A stretch of DNA of 64,000 nucleotides from Woeseia sp. (GTDB lineage: Bacteria; Pseudomonadota; Gammaproteobacteria; Steroidobacterales; Woeseiaceae): the NCBI GenBank assembly GCA_021773015.1, contig JAJFKW010000001.1, positions 2,277,305 through 2,341,304 of the forward strand, in the 5' to 3' direction. Shown one piece after another: positions 26,331 through 35,131 of this stretch; position 1 is the stretch's first letter, and every line of letters starts with the position of its first letter. The notes under the pieces were generated by a model. It saw nothing but the letters and a program-made list of their open reading frames with translations, ran no database searches and was not told where the DNA came from. Made by a program: the position numbers and the translations under genes.

Positions 26331-27115
26331 GCTGGGTTCTCCGTAGATTCTCTAAAATCCGCAACGATGGAGCTTGCCGCATTGACCAACAAACTTTGAT
26401 CCGTCCCGATGATGAAAAGGTTTGCACCTTGATCGCGAAATGAATCCAGCGAGTCAGGCGATGGAATGAAAATGCCGCAGGACATGTTATTTGCCCGACT
26501 GACAGCAAGAATATTTTCTGTGGCAGCAACCACCGTATCGTCATCAATACTCATACATCCAAGGGATATTGAGAGGTCGGCACGGCCGATGAAAATCGCG
26601 TCTAACTCATCGACAGCAGCAATCTGCGCAACATTTGCATTGCCGTCGGCGTCCTCAATCTGTGCGATAACGATGATCGACTCATCACTGGCCTCGCAGT
26701 ATTCCTTCATTGATGTGGATCCGTACCCCGCCGCGCGATGCTGACCGGAAAAACCGCGCGCGCCACCTTGATAGCGACAAGCATTGATCGCAGCACGCGC
26801 AGCGTTTGCCGAACCAACATGCGGCACAATAATCCCGGCGGCTCCCATATCCAGCACCTGCAATACTGCTGCAGGTGTCGCTTCGACTAATCTGACAAGG
26901 ACCGGTATATCGACCGACCGCGCCGCCAACATGCAACGGTCAAGATCGCTAAGGCTAAAAACCGCATGCTCCGCATCCAACGCTAGGAAATCCAAACCAC
27001 AATTCCCCAGTGTCTCTATGACTTGCAGCGCAGGTGTTCTGACAAACAAACCCAAAGTCGGATCGCCGTGGCGGATCTTCTGCTTTAACACACGCTGCTG
27101 TTTTAGCGAATGCAA
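26327..27115 (-). CDS. HpcH/HpaI-type 2-oxo acid aldolase
   Basis: The 262-aa TIM-barrel aldolase shows DPTLGLFVRTPALQVIE, DFLALDAEHAVFSLSDL and RLVEATPAAVLQVLDMGAAGI-type segments. IIAQIEDADGNANV carries the metal-binding Glu, and DAIFIGRADLSISLG follows. The family cleaves 2-keto-3-hydroxy acids (for example HpaI in homoprotocatechuate breakdown) to pyruvate and an aldehyde. The start is TTG at 27115, one base after the cupin stop, and the end overlaps iclR. It would process a downstream product of the operon's substrate. Confidence 0.88.
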   Translation of the reverse strand: MHSLKQQRVLKQKIRHGDPTLGLFVRTPALQVIETLGNCGLDFLALDAEHAVFSLSDLDRCMLAARSVDIPVLVRLVEATPAAVLQVLDMGAAGIIVPHVGSANAARAAINACRYQGGARGFSGQHRAAGYGSTSMKEYCEASDESIIVIAQIEDADGNANVAQIAAVDELDAIFIGRADLSISLGCMSIDDDTVVAATENILAVSRANNMSCGIFIPSPDSLDSFRDQGANLFIIGTDQSLLVNAASSIVADFRESTENPA

Positions 27116-27116
27116 A

Positions 27117-27494
27117 CTAGTCTGCCCCGAAATCGCTTTGTTGGTATTCGACGAGATGGCGATAGTCCTCGCGAATTGGGCTAAAAACGTCGAGGTTCAG
27201 GACTGGCTCGTCGCCAATAGGTTCGCCGTAGTGTTCCACGTTGGGTGGTATGCGAATCACACAACCTGGTTCAGCATCGAAAACTTCATCGCCGACGACA
27301 AATTTCATCCGGCCGGAAACAATGTAGGCCAGCTGTTCGAACGGGTGGCTATGCGGTCGCGTTTCCATACCCGGTTGCAACCAATTCATTACCATTAGGA
27401 CGTTGTCGCCGCTAAATCCGGTCCGTTCAACACCCGGTCTCACGACCTCTTTGGGTAGGCTGTCCCAGCGATATAGGTTCGCTTTCTGTTGCAT
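27117..27494 (-). CDS. Small cupin-domain protein
   Basis: This 125-aa protein is one cupin barrel. HSHPFEQLAYIVSGRMKFVVGDE-type residues (about 57-80, two His and a Glu) form motif 1, and IRIPPNVEHYGEPI (about 90-103) forms motif 2. A single metal-binding cupin can be a dioxygenase, isomerase or lactonase; ureidoglycolate-lyase- or ectoine-like roles cannot be excluded. It is the first gene of the cupin-aldolase-IclR-HyuA-HyuB operon and begins 28 bp downstream of the perfect palindrome. Confidence 0.85.
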   Translation of the reverse strand: MQQKANLYRWDSLPKEVVRPGVERTGFSGDNVLMVMNWLQPGMETRPHSHPFEQLAYIVSGRMKFVVGDEVFDAEPGCVIRIPPNVEHYGEPIGDEPVLNLDVFSPIREDYRHLVEYQQSDFGAD

Positions 27495-27521
27495 GAGCTG
27501 ATCCTCAAGATTGTATCGTCT

Positions 27522-27540
27522 GTCGAAATGTTATTTCGAC
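27522..27540. promoter_or_regulatory. Perfect 19-bp palindrome, candidate IclR operator
   Basis: GTCGAAAT-GTT-ATTTCGAC is a perfect inverted repeat (8-bp arms, 3-bp spacer). It sits 28 bp in front of the cupin start at 27494, in the 64-bp gap between the operon and the araC-type gene. Its place and size fit an operator for the IclR regulator encoded in the operon. Confidence 0.6.
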
Positions 27541-27558
27541 TAACAATACACTATCGGA

Positions 27559-28542
27559 TCAGGCAGTCAGCGTCAATGCCGACTCGCGGGCATGGTGAAG
27601 GCGATATTCTCGCGGAGACACGCCAAATTGTTCGCGGAATGCCCGACTAAAATGCGCGGACGCGTTGAAGCCCCAGCGATAGCAAATTTCAGTGATGGAT
27701 AAATGTGCATAGATCGGACTTGCCAGATCGCTGCGACAGCGCTCCAATCGGCGGCGGCGCACGTAACCGCTGAATGTATGCCGCGACAAGCTAAATAGTT
27801 TTTGCATATAACGTAGCGAAACGCCATGTTCATCAGCGATAGCGCGCGGATTTAGTTTGGGGTCGCTGAGGCGCGTTTCGATGGTTTGGCAAATGCGATG
27901 CAGGTGCGCCGCCTGCACCGTTGCCGCGTCATTACCAACCGTTTCGCCACCGGGCAACAAGCCCTCGCGAGCAAGGCAGGTAATCAGAAACTCTGTCAGC
28001 GCAACCTCGATAGGCCGTAATTCTGCCGCCCGAATGTCATCCAACCCTCCTGCAAGATTGCGCAGCATGCCGGATAGCACGTGTGCAATGCCGGTTTGTC
28101 CCGACAGATAACCTACCGCTAGCTTGAGCGGCGAGATCATCCACTGACTCAGCGCGAGCTCGGGCAGCTTAACGAACAGTTGGCGGCTTTCTGTTTTGAA
28201 TCGCAATGTGGCCGGCCCACCGGAAGGACCATATGTGATATCACCCACCGCGACTTCATGCAGTTGCTCACCATCGGAAAACTCCGCGGCACCCTCCAGC
28301 AAGGCAGCCATCCAGATCGATGTCGGCTGGTTCGGGTAGCTTCCGGAAATTGTGTGCTCACTCGCGTGAATTCGCGCTATTTCAACGCCGAGCGGCGAGA
28401 CTATGCAGGACACGGCACCGCGAAATTCGGCATCATCAGGGAACTCACCCATCGGCAGACATAGGCGATTCATTGCAGCGGCCCAGGCGCTGCGCCGCTC
28501 GCTCTCAGGCAGCAAGTCCGTTGTAAAGTGCCACGCTTTCAT
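27559..28542 (-). CDS. AraC-family transcriptional regulator
   Basis: The 327-aa protein has an N-terminal AraC_binding_2-like cupin domain (about 1-190). The C-terminal double helix-turn-helix (about 220-315) includes HGVSLRYMQKLFSLSRHTFSGYVRRRRLE, split by two HTH turns, and the signature ICYRWGFNASAHFSRAFREQFGVSPREYR. Such proteins (FeaR/XylS-like) activate catabolic genes upon binding an aromatic or amine ligand. It ends just before the palindromic operator region of the hyu operon. Its own targets could be the extradiol/Rieske genes upstream. Confidence 0.9.
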   Translation of the reverse strand: MKAWHFTTDLLPESERRSAWAAAMNRLCLPMGEFPDDAEFRGAVSCIVSPLGVEIARIHASEHTISGSYPNQPTSIWMAALLEGAAEFSDGEQLHEVAVGDITYGPSGGPATLRFKTESRQLFVKLPELALSQWMISPLKLAVGYLSGQTGIAHVLSGMLRNLAGGLDDIRAAELRPIEVALTEFLITCLAREGLLPGGETVGNDAATVQAAHLHRICQTIETRLSDPKLNPRAIADEHGVSLRYMQKLFSLSRHTFSGYVRRRRLERCRSDLASPIYAHLSITEICYRWGFNASAHFSRAFREQFGVSPREYRLHHARESALTLTA

Positions 28543-28647
28543 ACTGCTTCACCCACTACTCAACAAATCGGCATGTTGATTCCAATGAGTCGAGAAACCG
28601 AAACGTAATGGGATCGATAGTTGATCAGTGGCGTAAAAAAGTCCAGC

Positions 28648-29442
28648 TCAAGCAGACCTGTCACGGCAGACCAAGCTGGTCATAGACAGCGACTTGTAGA
28701 CGATAAAGTCGGTTGCATATTCAATTGGATCGTCGTTGCGAGTGCCTAGAACGTATAGCAATGGCCAAAAATGTTCCGGGCTTGGCACCGCCAGTCTCGC
28801 AGTGTCACCGAGGTCGGGGTATGCGTACAAACGCTGCATATCCTGGTCGTTAATGCATGATTTGATGTAGTCGTTGAAGCGAATTGCCCAGTCGTAAGGC
28901 TCAGCGACCTCGCTCCACTCCATAACGCCCAAATTGTGCACGATGTTACCGGAGCCAATGATCAACACGCCTTCGTCGCGCAGTGGCAACAAACTGCGCG
29001 CCAGGTCAAAATGTTGCGCATCCGATAACCCGACATCAAGGCTTAGCTGCACCGTCGGAATATTCGCCTCCGGCCAAACTTTAGTCAACACGGACCAGGT
29101 GCCGTGATCAAGTCCCCACGACTGATCCAGCGTGACCGGTGTTGGTGCGAGCAACTCTGCCGTGCGCTTCGCAAGTTCGGGACTGCCCTGGGCGGGGTAC
29201 TGACAATCGAATAACGGTGCAGGCAGTGAGCGGCCGAAATCGTGGATGGTACGCGGCGTCTGCATTGCCGTTACCTGCGTACCCTGCGTGCACCAGTGCG
29301 CCGATACACACAAAATGGCTTTCGGTGTACTAATTGATGCGCCAATTTCGTGCCAGCGTCGCGTCGCGGTATTGTCTTCGAGCGCATTGGTCGGACTTCC
29401 GTGTCCAAAAAACACGACAGGCATTCTATCGTTAGCTGTCAC
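28648..29442 (-). CDS. LigB/DODA-type extradiol ring-cleavage dioxygenase
   Basis: This 264-aa protein resembles the YgiD/4,5-DOPA dioxygenase group. Metal ligands are visible as VVFFGHGSP (His14) and CVSAHW (His49). SGNIVHNLG (about 168) and SPEHFWPL (about 227) supply the further conserved histidines. It cleaves a catechol-type ring with Fe(II) or Zn. The GTG at 29442 overlaps the Rieske oxygenase stop as GTGA; an ATG six codons in is an alternative. It follows the Rieske oxygenase in the same operon, consistent with hydroxylation then ring cleavage. Confidence 0.87.
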   Translation of the reverse strand: MTANDRMPVVFFGHGSPTNALEDNTATRRWHEIGASISTPKAILCVSAHWCTQGTQVTAMQTPRTIHDFGRSLPAPLFDCQYPAQGSPELAKRTAELLAPTPVTLDQSWGLDHGTWSVLTKVWPEANIPTVQLSLDVGLSDAQHFDLARSLLPLRDEGVLIIGSGNIVHNLGVMEWSEVAEPYDWAIRFNDYIKSCINDQDMQRLYAYPDLGDTARLAVPSPEHFWPLLYVLGTRNDDPIEYATDFIVYKSLSMTSLVCRDRSA

Positions 29443-30635
29443 GCAGAATCGTCATCGTTTTCGGACAAGCTTGCCCAATATTCTTGGTAACGAGGAACCA
29501 GCCATTTGTTGAAATCGTGCTGCGCCCCTTCTTGCCAGGAATAACGCCCACGAACCGCGAATCGAGAGCGCAGCCCAACTTGCACTAACTCGTCGACATG
29601 TAAATCCTGAGCAATAATTTCTGTCGCGGCGGCCATATTCATGTTCATGCGATGTTCGAACGCTGCATCGCGCATCGAGCCAGGGGCCGTAAGCACTCCG
29701 GTGTCCATCATCAAAGTCTCGGGACCTGTCGCACGCACGATCAAATAGATGACCATATCGCTTGTCAAAACCAGTGACAACGTCGGCGGAATGTTGGCGA
29801 ACACCATGCGCTTTCGGCCTTCATCCGACAGGCCCGGAAAGATCGGCAACAGCGCTTTTTGCGTCGCATTAAAACTCGCATCCGCGTGTTTCGTGCCATT
29901 GAAACGAAAATAGCCCGCGGTATCCTCAGGTAGCTCTGGAAAGATTGCTTTGGCGCTAGGAACGAAGTCGTGCAGTGGTCCTTGATGCAGTCGGCTTGCG
30001 TGATAGCCATCGTTGTTGTTTTCAAACATGACCTTCCAGTTCCAGGCAAACTCGGGCGGTTCTGGAGGGCGATCTCCCTCGGTGTTCGCAAGATCGTATT
30101 CGGCGATTGCTGCTTCAACGGCGCTAAGTCGAGGTGCCAGCGGCGCTGCGTCAGGATCGAAATTGACAAATACGAAACCTTGCCAAACTTCCACTTTAAA
30201 ATTCGGCAACCCAAACTGCGACTTATCGAAATTGCAAGTCTTGTTCATTTCAGGCGCATTGGTCAGACTGCCGTCTAAGGAGTAACTCCAATGATGGTAG
30301 GGACACAAAAAGCCGCGCGCATTGCCACTACCTTCTGCAACCAACATTGCCCGATGTTGGCAAACGGATGACATGGCCCTTAATTCGCCCTTAAGCGTCC
30401 GTGCGACAATTATGGGCTCGCCAATAATTGATGTTGTAAAATAATCGCCAGGTTTGCCGACCCACGACTCGCGGCCGGTGCATAGCCATTCGCGATCAAA
30501 TACGGCCTGCTTTTCGAACTCGTAAAAGTCTGCGTTCGTATAGCATTCGGGCGGCAGCGCCTCGGCCCTGTCAATGCCCATGGATGAGCTGCTAAGGCCG
30601 GCAAAGAACCGATCATTGAATATTCGGCTAGTCAT
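29439..30635 (-). CDS. Rieske non-heme iron oxygenase alpha subunit (1 of 4)
   Basis: The 398-aa protein begins at ATG 30635 (MTSRIFNDRFF); a longer frame is open but lacks support. The Rieske 2Fe-2S ligands are CQH (about 92-94) and CPYH (about 111-114). The mononuclear iron site is NNNDGYHASRLH (about 206-217), the N-x2-D-x2-H-x4-H pattern. It should hydroxylate an aromatic ring or demethylate a methylated amine. No beta subunit, ferredoxin or reductase gene is beside it. It is coupled to the extradiol dioxygenase by GTGA overlap. Confidence 0.9.
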   Translation of the reverse strand: MTSRIFNDRFFAGLSSSSMGIDRAEALPPECYTNADFYEFEKQAVFDREWLCTGRESWVGKPGDYFTTSIIGEPIIVARTLKGELRAMSSVCQHRAMLVAEGSGNARGFLCPYHHWSYSLDGSLTNAPEMNKTCNFDKSQFGLPNFKVEVWQGFVFVNFDPDAAPLAPRLSAVEAAIAEYDLANTEGDRPPEPPEFAWNWKVMFENNNDGYHASRLHQGPLHDFVPSAKAIFPELPEDTAGYFRFNGTKHADASFNATQKALLPIFPGLSDEGRKRMVFANIPPTLSLVLTSDMVIYLIVRATGPETLMMDTGVLTAPGSMRDAAFEHRMNMNMAAATEIIAQDLHVDELVQVGLRSRFAVRGRYSWQEGAQHDFNKWLVPRYQEYWASLSENDDDSA

Positions 30636-30720
30636 GCCTGCACAATAGCGTCGCTTACCGTCGCGGTTCTTGCACACGGATGCACGCGAAGTTTGCATAT
30701 TGACGCGAATCGCGGCAATG

Positions 30721-32229
30721 CTACTTCTCGAGTTCTCGCAGCTCTCTTTTTAGTATCTTGCCGTAGTTGTTCTTCGGCAAGACGTCTATCTGCCGATAGT
30801 GTCGCGGCCTTTTGAAACGGGCTATTTCCGCTTTGCATAACTCGTCAAGTTCTTGCACGTTAATGCTGCTGCCGTCGGCACTCACAATGTAGGCAACAAC
30901 CGCTTCGCCCCACTCGCGATCCGCCCGTCCTATTACCGCCGCTTCGGCAACTTGCGGATGTTTAATAAGGACCTCCTCAACCTCACGCGGGTAGATGTTT
31001 GAACCGCCGGATATGATCAGATCTTTCGCACGATCTTTTAAAGTAAGGAAGCCGTCGTTGTCTAGAACACCGTAGTCACCAGTGTGCAGCCATCCGTCAC
31101 GAATCGTCTCAGCAGTTGCCTCGGCATTGTTCCAATATCCGTTCATGACGCTCGCACCTCGTACCAAGATTTCACCTATTTCTCCCGGCACAAGCAGCTT
31201 TCCCGCATCGTCTGCAATGCGTAGTTCGACCGCGCTTTGTGCGATACCGACGGATGCCAATCTGTCCAAATAACGCGGATGGTTGCTGTCGGCATGTCGA
31301 TCAGCGTTTAACGCGGTGATCGTCATCGGACTTTCGCCTTGACCATACAGCTGCGTCAGTTTTGGGCCAAAGCACTGCAGAGCTGCTAGGCAATCTTCGA
31401 CGAACATCGGACCGCCGCCATAAATAATTGCCTTTAGATTGCTGGTATCTCCAATGTTTGGGTGATTTAGAAGGCGCTTCACCATAGTTGGCGCTGCAAA
31501 AAACGCGATGCCAGGCCAGTTTTCTATTAGCGCAAAAACTTCCGCCGGATCGAAACTGCCTCTCTCGCCGAAAACATGACAGCCACCGCGCATCACATAC
31601 GGCAGAGCATACAACCCGGAGCCGTGACTCATCGGCGCTGCGTGCAGAATTGCGCTCCACGGCTCGATTGGGTCCACGTCGGCGAAGTAGCAATCACACA
31701 TAGTTTGCAGGTTTCGATGACTTAGTACTGCGCCCTTCGGCTGCCCGGTGGTACCGCTGGTATAGAACAGCCATGCTGCATCGTCCGCTTGCCGAGCAAC
31801 GACCGGGCAAGTTTTATGTTTTAACATTGCCCGATAGGTGTCACCGCCAACTTCAATGCAACGCAGAGAATCGCCGCCAACCGACTCCACAGCGGACTTG
31901 AGCTTGGGCGACACAAAACACAACACAGCGCCGCTATTTCGAAGAATATAATCGAATTCGTTCGCGTGTAGTTTGGCATTAACTGGTACGACAACGAGCC
32001 CGGCGTGCCAAGCCGCATAGAGTAATTCGAGATACTCCGCGCAATTGTTCATGATGAGCGCAACACGGTCGCCAGGTTGCAATTGCTGATCGGCAGTCAA
32101 CGCAGCGGCGATTCGCGCCGCCCTTTCAGCCACCTCATCGTAACGGTGCAAGACTGTGGTGCCGTTGGCAGTTGCCGGGTATGCTGCGAAGTCGCTGCCG
32201 GCACGGATCATTTGGTTGGCAAGATTCAT
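30721..32229 (-). CDS. Acyl-CoA synthetase, AMP-binding family
   Basis: I take ATG 32229 (MNLANQMIRAG, 502 aa) as start; ATG 32250 is also in frame and lies 2 bp from the start of the divergent transporter. The AMP-binding motif FYTSGTTGQPKGAVLSH (about 152-168) and YGQGESPMT are present. GYWNNAEATAETIRDGWLHTGDYG (split for reading) carries the conserved aspartate, and the terminal lysine lies in PKNNYGKILKRELRE. It activates a carboxylic acid to its CoA thioester, probably an aromatic or branched acid, before degradation. It is transcribed in the same direction as the Rieske/extradiol pair, 85 nt upstream. Confidence 0.91.
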   Translation of the reverse strand: MNLANQMIRAGSDFAAYPATANGTTVLHRYDEVAERAARIAAALTADQQLQPGDRVALIMNNCAEYLELLYAAWHAGLVVVPVNAKLHANEFDYILRNSGAVLCFVSPKLKSAVESVGGDSLRCIEVGGDTYRAMLKHKTCPVVARQADDAAWLFYTSGTTGQPKGAVLSHRNLQTMCDCYFADVDPIEPWSAILHAAPMSHGSGLYALPYVMRGGCHVFGERGSFDPAEVFALIENWPGIAFFAAPTMVKRLLNHPNIGDTSNLKAIIYGGGPMFVEDCLAALQCFGPKLTQLYGQGESPMTITALNADRHADSNHPRYLDRLASVGIAQSAVELRIADDAGKLLVPGEIGEILVRGASVMNGYWNNAEATAETIRDGWLHTGDYGVLDNDGFLTLKDRAKDLIISGGSNIYPREVEEVLIKHPQVAEAAVIGRADREWGEAVVAYIVSADGSSINVQELDELCKAEIARFKRPRHYRQIDVLPKNNYGKILKRELRELEK

Positions 32230-32252
32230 TGTTGGTTTTGAAGGTACCATGA

Positions 32253-33515
32253 ATGTCCGACGCTTCAAAAGTGAATGCCGGCGCCAACGATATTTGGCGA
32301 AGCTGGCTAAAGTTCACCCTCGTTAGCGCGATTTTCTTTCAGGTAACCGCTGCGACGTTTACGTCGCTCGGTGTTGTACTGCCGTTCATGATCGAAGAAA
32401 TGTCTTGGTCGTGGTCTGGTGCGGGACTTGGTTTTTCTGTGCTTTCTTTCATGGTTGGCATCGCGAGTCGTTTGCCATCCTGGACACTTCGAAGATTCGG
32501 AACGCGCGCAACCTTCGGTGTCGGCGGTGGCACAATGGCGGTGGGTCACGGCCTAATGGCGACCACCACAGGCCTCTATCAGTATCTTGCAGGCGCAGCA
32601 TTGTCCGGTTTGGGATATTCTTTATGCGCATTGGTGCCGGGCGTTGCCGTAATTCAGCAATGGCTGCCACATCGCCGTTCATTCGCCATTGGCGCCTACA
32701 TGATGATCGGTGGTCTAGGCGGTGTAGCGGGTCCGCAACTGGTTACCGCGGTTATTGCGATAAGCGGTTCGTGGCGCATGCACTGGTATTTGATGGCGGC
32801 ATCGATTGGTGCATTGGCGTTGCTATGCGTCGTTTTCCTTAAGAGTCCGACAAATCGTGCGTCAGAAGAGGAACCGTCAACGCTTGGTGCAGAAAAACAT
32901 TCCGACGGCGTCTACATGACAAAACACGAATGGCAATATGCCGACGTAATTCGGACGCCGCAGTTCTACATCATCGTCGCGGCACTAACGATGACGCTAT
33001 TCGGCGGTGTAACCACCAATAGCTGGGCGGTGACCCATATGGGCAATCTCGGCATCACCATCACAATCGCCGCTGGCGCGTTGAGCGCACACGCGCTGAT
33101 CAATTCGTCATCGCGCGTTTTTGGCGGAATTCTTGCGACCCGAGTCGATCCGAAATGGTTGCTCGCTTCGGCGCTAGCGGCTGAAACGATAGGCATGCTC
33201 GCGTTATCGGTCGCGGACAATACTGCAATGATTGTGCTGTTCGCGATTGGCGAAGGTTATGGATTTGGCATGTGCATGTTCGCGACAACCATTCTTTTAA
33301 TTAATTATTACGGCCCTAAAGAAGCCCCTAAAACGATGGGCACGATGTATCTAATCACTACGATCGCCATGCTAGGGCCGGTGCTCGGCGGATATGTCGC
33401 CGATGAAGTCGGCGGTTTCGAATGGGTTTTTCGTTCGTACGCAATCGTGATGGTCATTTGCCTAATCGCGGTCGTGTTAATGAAGCCCCCACATTTGCAA
33501 CGCGTCGCGGAGTAG
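32253..33515 (+). CDS. MFS transporter (oxalate/formate-antiporter-like)
   Basis: This 420-aa protein has about 12 hydrophobic helices. Typical MFS loops are present: RLPSWTLRRFGTRATFGVGG between helices 2 and 3 resembles the G-x3-D-R-x-G motif in degenerate form. The YSLCALVPGVAVIQQWLPHRRSFAIG segment is common to the OFA/monocarboxylate porter branch. A charged loop near residue 205 separates the two halves. It probably imports an organic acid for the pathways around it. Its ATG is 2 bp from an ATG of the divergent ligase. A second MFS gene follows after 3 nt. Confidence 0.88.
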   Translation: MSDASKVNAGANDIWRSWLKFTLVSAIFFQVTAATFTSLGVVLPFMIEEMSWSWSGAGLGFSVLSFMVGIASRLPSWTLRRFGTRATFGVGGGTMAVGHGLMATTTGLYQYLAGAALSGLGYSLCALVPGVAVIQQWLPHRRSFAIGAYMMIGGLGGVAGPQLVTAVIAISGSWRMHWYLMAASIGALALLCVVFLKSPTNRASEEEPSTLGAEKHSDGVYMTKHEWQYADVIRTPQFYIIVAALTMTLFGGVTTNSWAVTHMGNLGITITIAAGALSAHALINSSSRVFGGILATRVDPKWLLASALAAETIGMLALSVADNTAMIVLFAIGEGYGFGMCMFATTILLINYYGPKEAPKTMGTMYLITTIAMLGPVLGGYVADEVGGFEWVFRSYAIVMVICLIAVVLMKPPHLQRVAE

Positions 33516-33518
33516 GCG

Positions 33519-34748
33519 TTGCAAGAAACCGCGCTAAAGAGTAATTCGCGCACGGCGACTGGCGTTCTCATCGCCTGCACTGTTGGCAACGCTGTCAGCG
33601 TGACACCGATGGTTTATGCGGTATTCGGCCTGTTTCTGATTCCGATATCGCTCGAATTCGGCTGGACCCGCTCGGCAGTCTCGCTAGTTTTGTTAATTCT
33701 TGCCTTGGTCGGCGCAGTCAGTTATCCAATCATTGGCCGAATCATCGATAGATACGGGCCACGGCGAGTGTTGATCAGCGGTATGCTTATGTTTGCACTG
33801 TCTGTTGCGCTAGTGTCTGTCGTAACAGCAAATCGCTGGCACTACTATCTAACCTACGCATTGCTCGGCATTACCGCTGCAATTCCCAGTTCCGTCATGT
33901 ACACCAAGGTCATTGCCGGATGGTTCGATCGTAATCGCGGATTTGCATTAGGGATTGCGGGTGGCGTTGGCAACGGTGTTGGCGCAGCGGTGGCACCCAT
34001 CATTGTCGCCATACTGATCGCGAATTTTGGTTGGCGCAGCGCGCATCAGGGTATCGCCCTGATGATTATTGCGATTGGATTGCCAACACTATTGCTTTTG
34101 CTGCGCGACCCCCCGGCACGCGTATCTGCTGCGAGCGACCAATCCGTTGGCGTTACGCTTGCGGAGGCGCGCAAGACCAAACCGTTTTGGATTATCCTCA
34201 TCGCTGTTGCACTAGGCGCGGGCTGTATGACCGCAGTCTTTTCGCACGTCGTGCCTGTACTTCTAGACCGTAACATCAGCATGAACGATGCGGTGACTGT
34301 GGTCGTAACGTTTTCGGTCACTACAGCGATTTGGCAAGTTTGCGTGGGTTACGTATTCGATCGTTTTCCGCGACCTTGGGTTGCCGCTCCGTTCTATATT
34401 TCCGCAATTATCGGTTTATTTTTGCTCGGTTCGAGTACGAACTATTCTGCTTTGCTGCTAGCTGGCGTGCTAATGGGCGTCGGTCTCGGTACGGAGTATG
34501 GCGTCTTGCCATATTTTCTGTCGCGATATTTTGGCGTTCGACACTACGGTGAAATATCCGGAACAATTTATGGTGTCGTCGTCTTAGCTCAGGGCGTTGC
34601 GCCGTTCCTGATGGATTTGGATTACGATTTCAACGGTAGTTACAGAATCGCTATTATCGTTATTGCGCTCGCGATGCTCATAGGCGCCGTGCTAATGACG
34701 CAACTCCCAACACTGCCTAGGATTGCGGCCCAACCCGAAACAGACTAG
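33519..34748 (+). CDS. MFS transporter, tandem with previous
   Basis: The 409-aa protein starts with TTG at 33519, three bases after the stop of the previous transporter, so the two are surely co-transcribed. It has about 12 membrane helices and the motif IGRIIDRYGPRRVLISG, matching the helix 2-3 loop signature of MFS proteins. A cytoplasmic loop occurs near residue 200. FGWRSAHQGIALMIIA resembles monocarboxylate/OFA porters. The tandem looks like an old duplication that has diverged, perhaps handling two related acids. Its stop overlaps the convergent NTF2-like gene by 4 nt. Confidence 0.88.
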   Translation: MQETALKSNSRTATGVLIACTVGNAVSVTPMVYAVFGLFLIPISLEFGWTRSAVSLVLLILALVGAVSYPIIGRIIDRYGPRRVLISGMLMFALSVALVSVVTANRWHYYLTYALLGITAAIPSSVMYTKVIAGWFDRNRGFALGIAGGVGNGVGAAVAPIIVAILIANFGWRSAHQGIALMIIAIGLPTLLLLLRDPPARVSAASDQSVGVTLAEARKTKPFWIILIAVALGAGCMTAVFSHVVPVLLDRNISMNDAVTVVVTFSVTTAIWQVCVGYVFDRFPRPWVAAPFYISAIIGLFLLGSSTNYSALLLAGVLMGVGLGTEYGVLPYFLSRYFGVRHYGEISGTIYGVVVLAQGVAPFLMDLDYDFNGSYRIAIIVIALAMLIGAVLMTQLPTLPRIAAQPETD

Positions 34749-35131
34749 CCGTCGGCTTGCTTTTGATAGCTCAAACCGTCCCAGTAGTCTTTGCGAATTA
34801 GAATAAGGCTGTCTCGAACGGTCAATATCATCACCCCTTCAATCTCGATATTTCGTCCTTCAGATTTGAATCGCATCGTATAGGCGGCAGCAACTTTATC
34901 CTCATCGACGATCAGTTCGTTGATCGTGTAGCGTAATTTTTCAAATGCAGCAAGGAACACGCTAAGGCGTTCACGATAAGTGTCGATACCAATACAACCC
35001 GTGCCTAGTTCGCTGACTTGTATGTTTTCGAAATCGTCCGCAACATGTTTGACGATCTCATCCGGGTTGCCGGTCGCAAACGCGTTTAGGTAGCCAGCAA
35101 CCAGTTCCGCGTTGTTCAAATGACTGGCCAT
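34745..35131 (-). CDS. NTF2-like/SnoaL-type protein
   Basis: This 128-aa protein fits a cone-shaped NTF2/SnoaL fold. The N-terminal helix VAGYLNAFATGNPDEIVKHVADDFE is followed by strands YTINELIVDEDKVAAAYTMRF and GVMILTVRDSLILIRKDYWDG. The family includes small isomerases, dehydratases and polyketide cyclases. It overlaps the amidohydrolase stop by 16 nt on the same strand, so it is coupled to that enzyme and may act on its product. No catalytic residue can be assigned with certainty. Confidence 0.78.
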   Translation of the reverse strand: MASHLNNAELVAGYLNAFATGNPDEIVKHVADDFENIQVSELGTGCIGIDTYRERLSVFLAAFEKLRYTINELIVDEDKVAAAYTMRFKSEGRNIEIEGVMILTVRDSLILIRKDYWDGLSYQKQADG

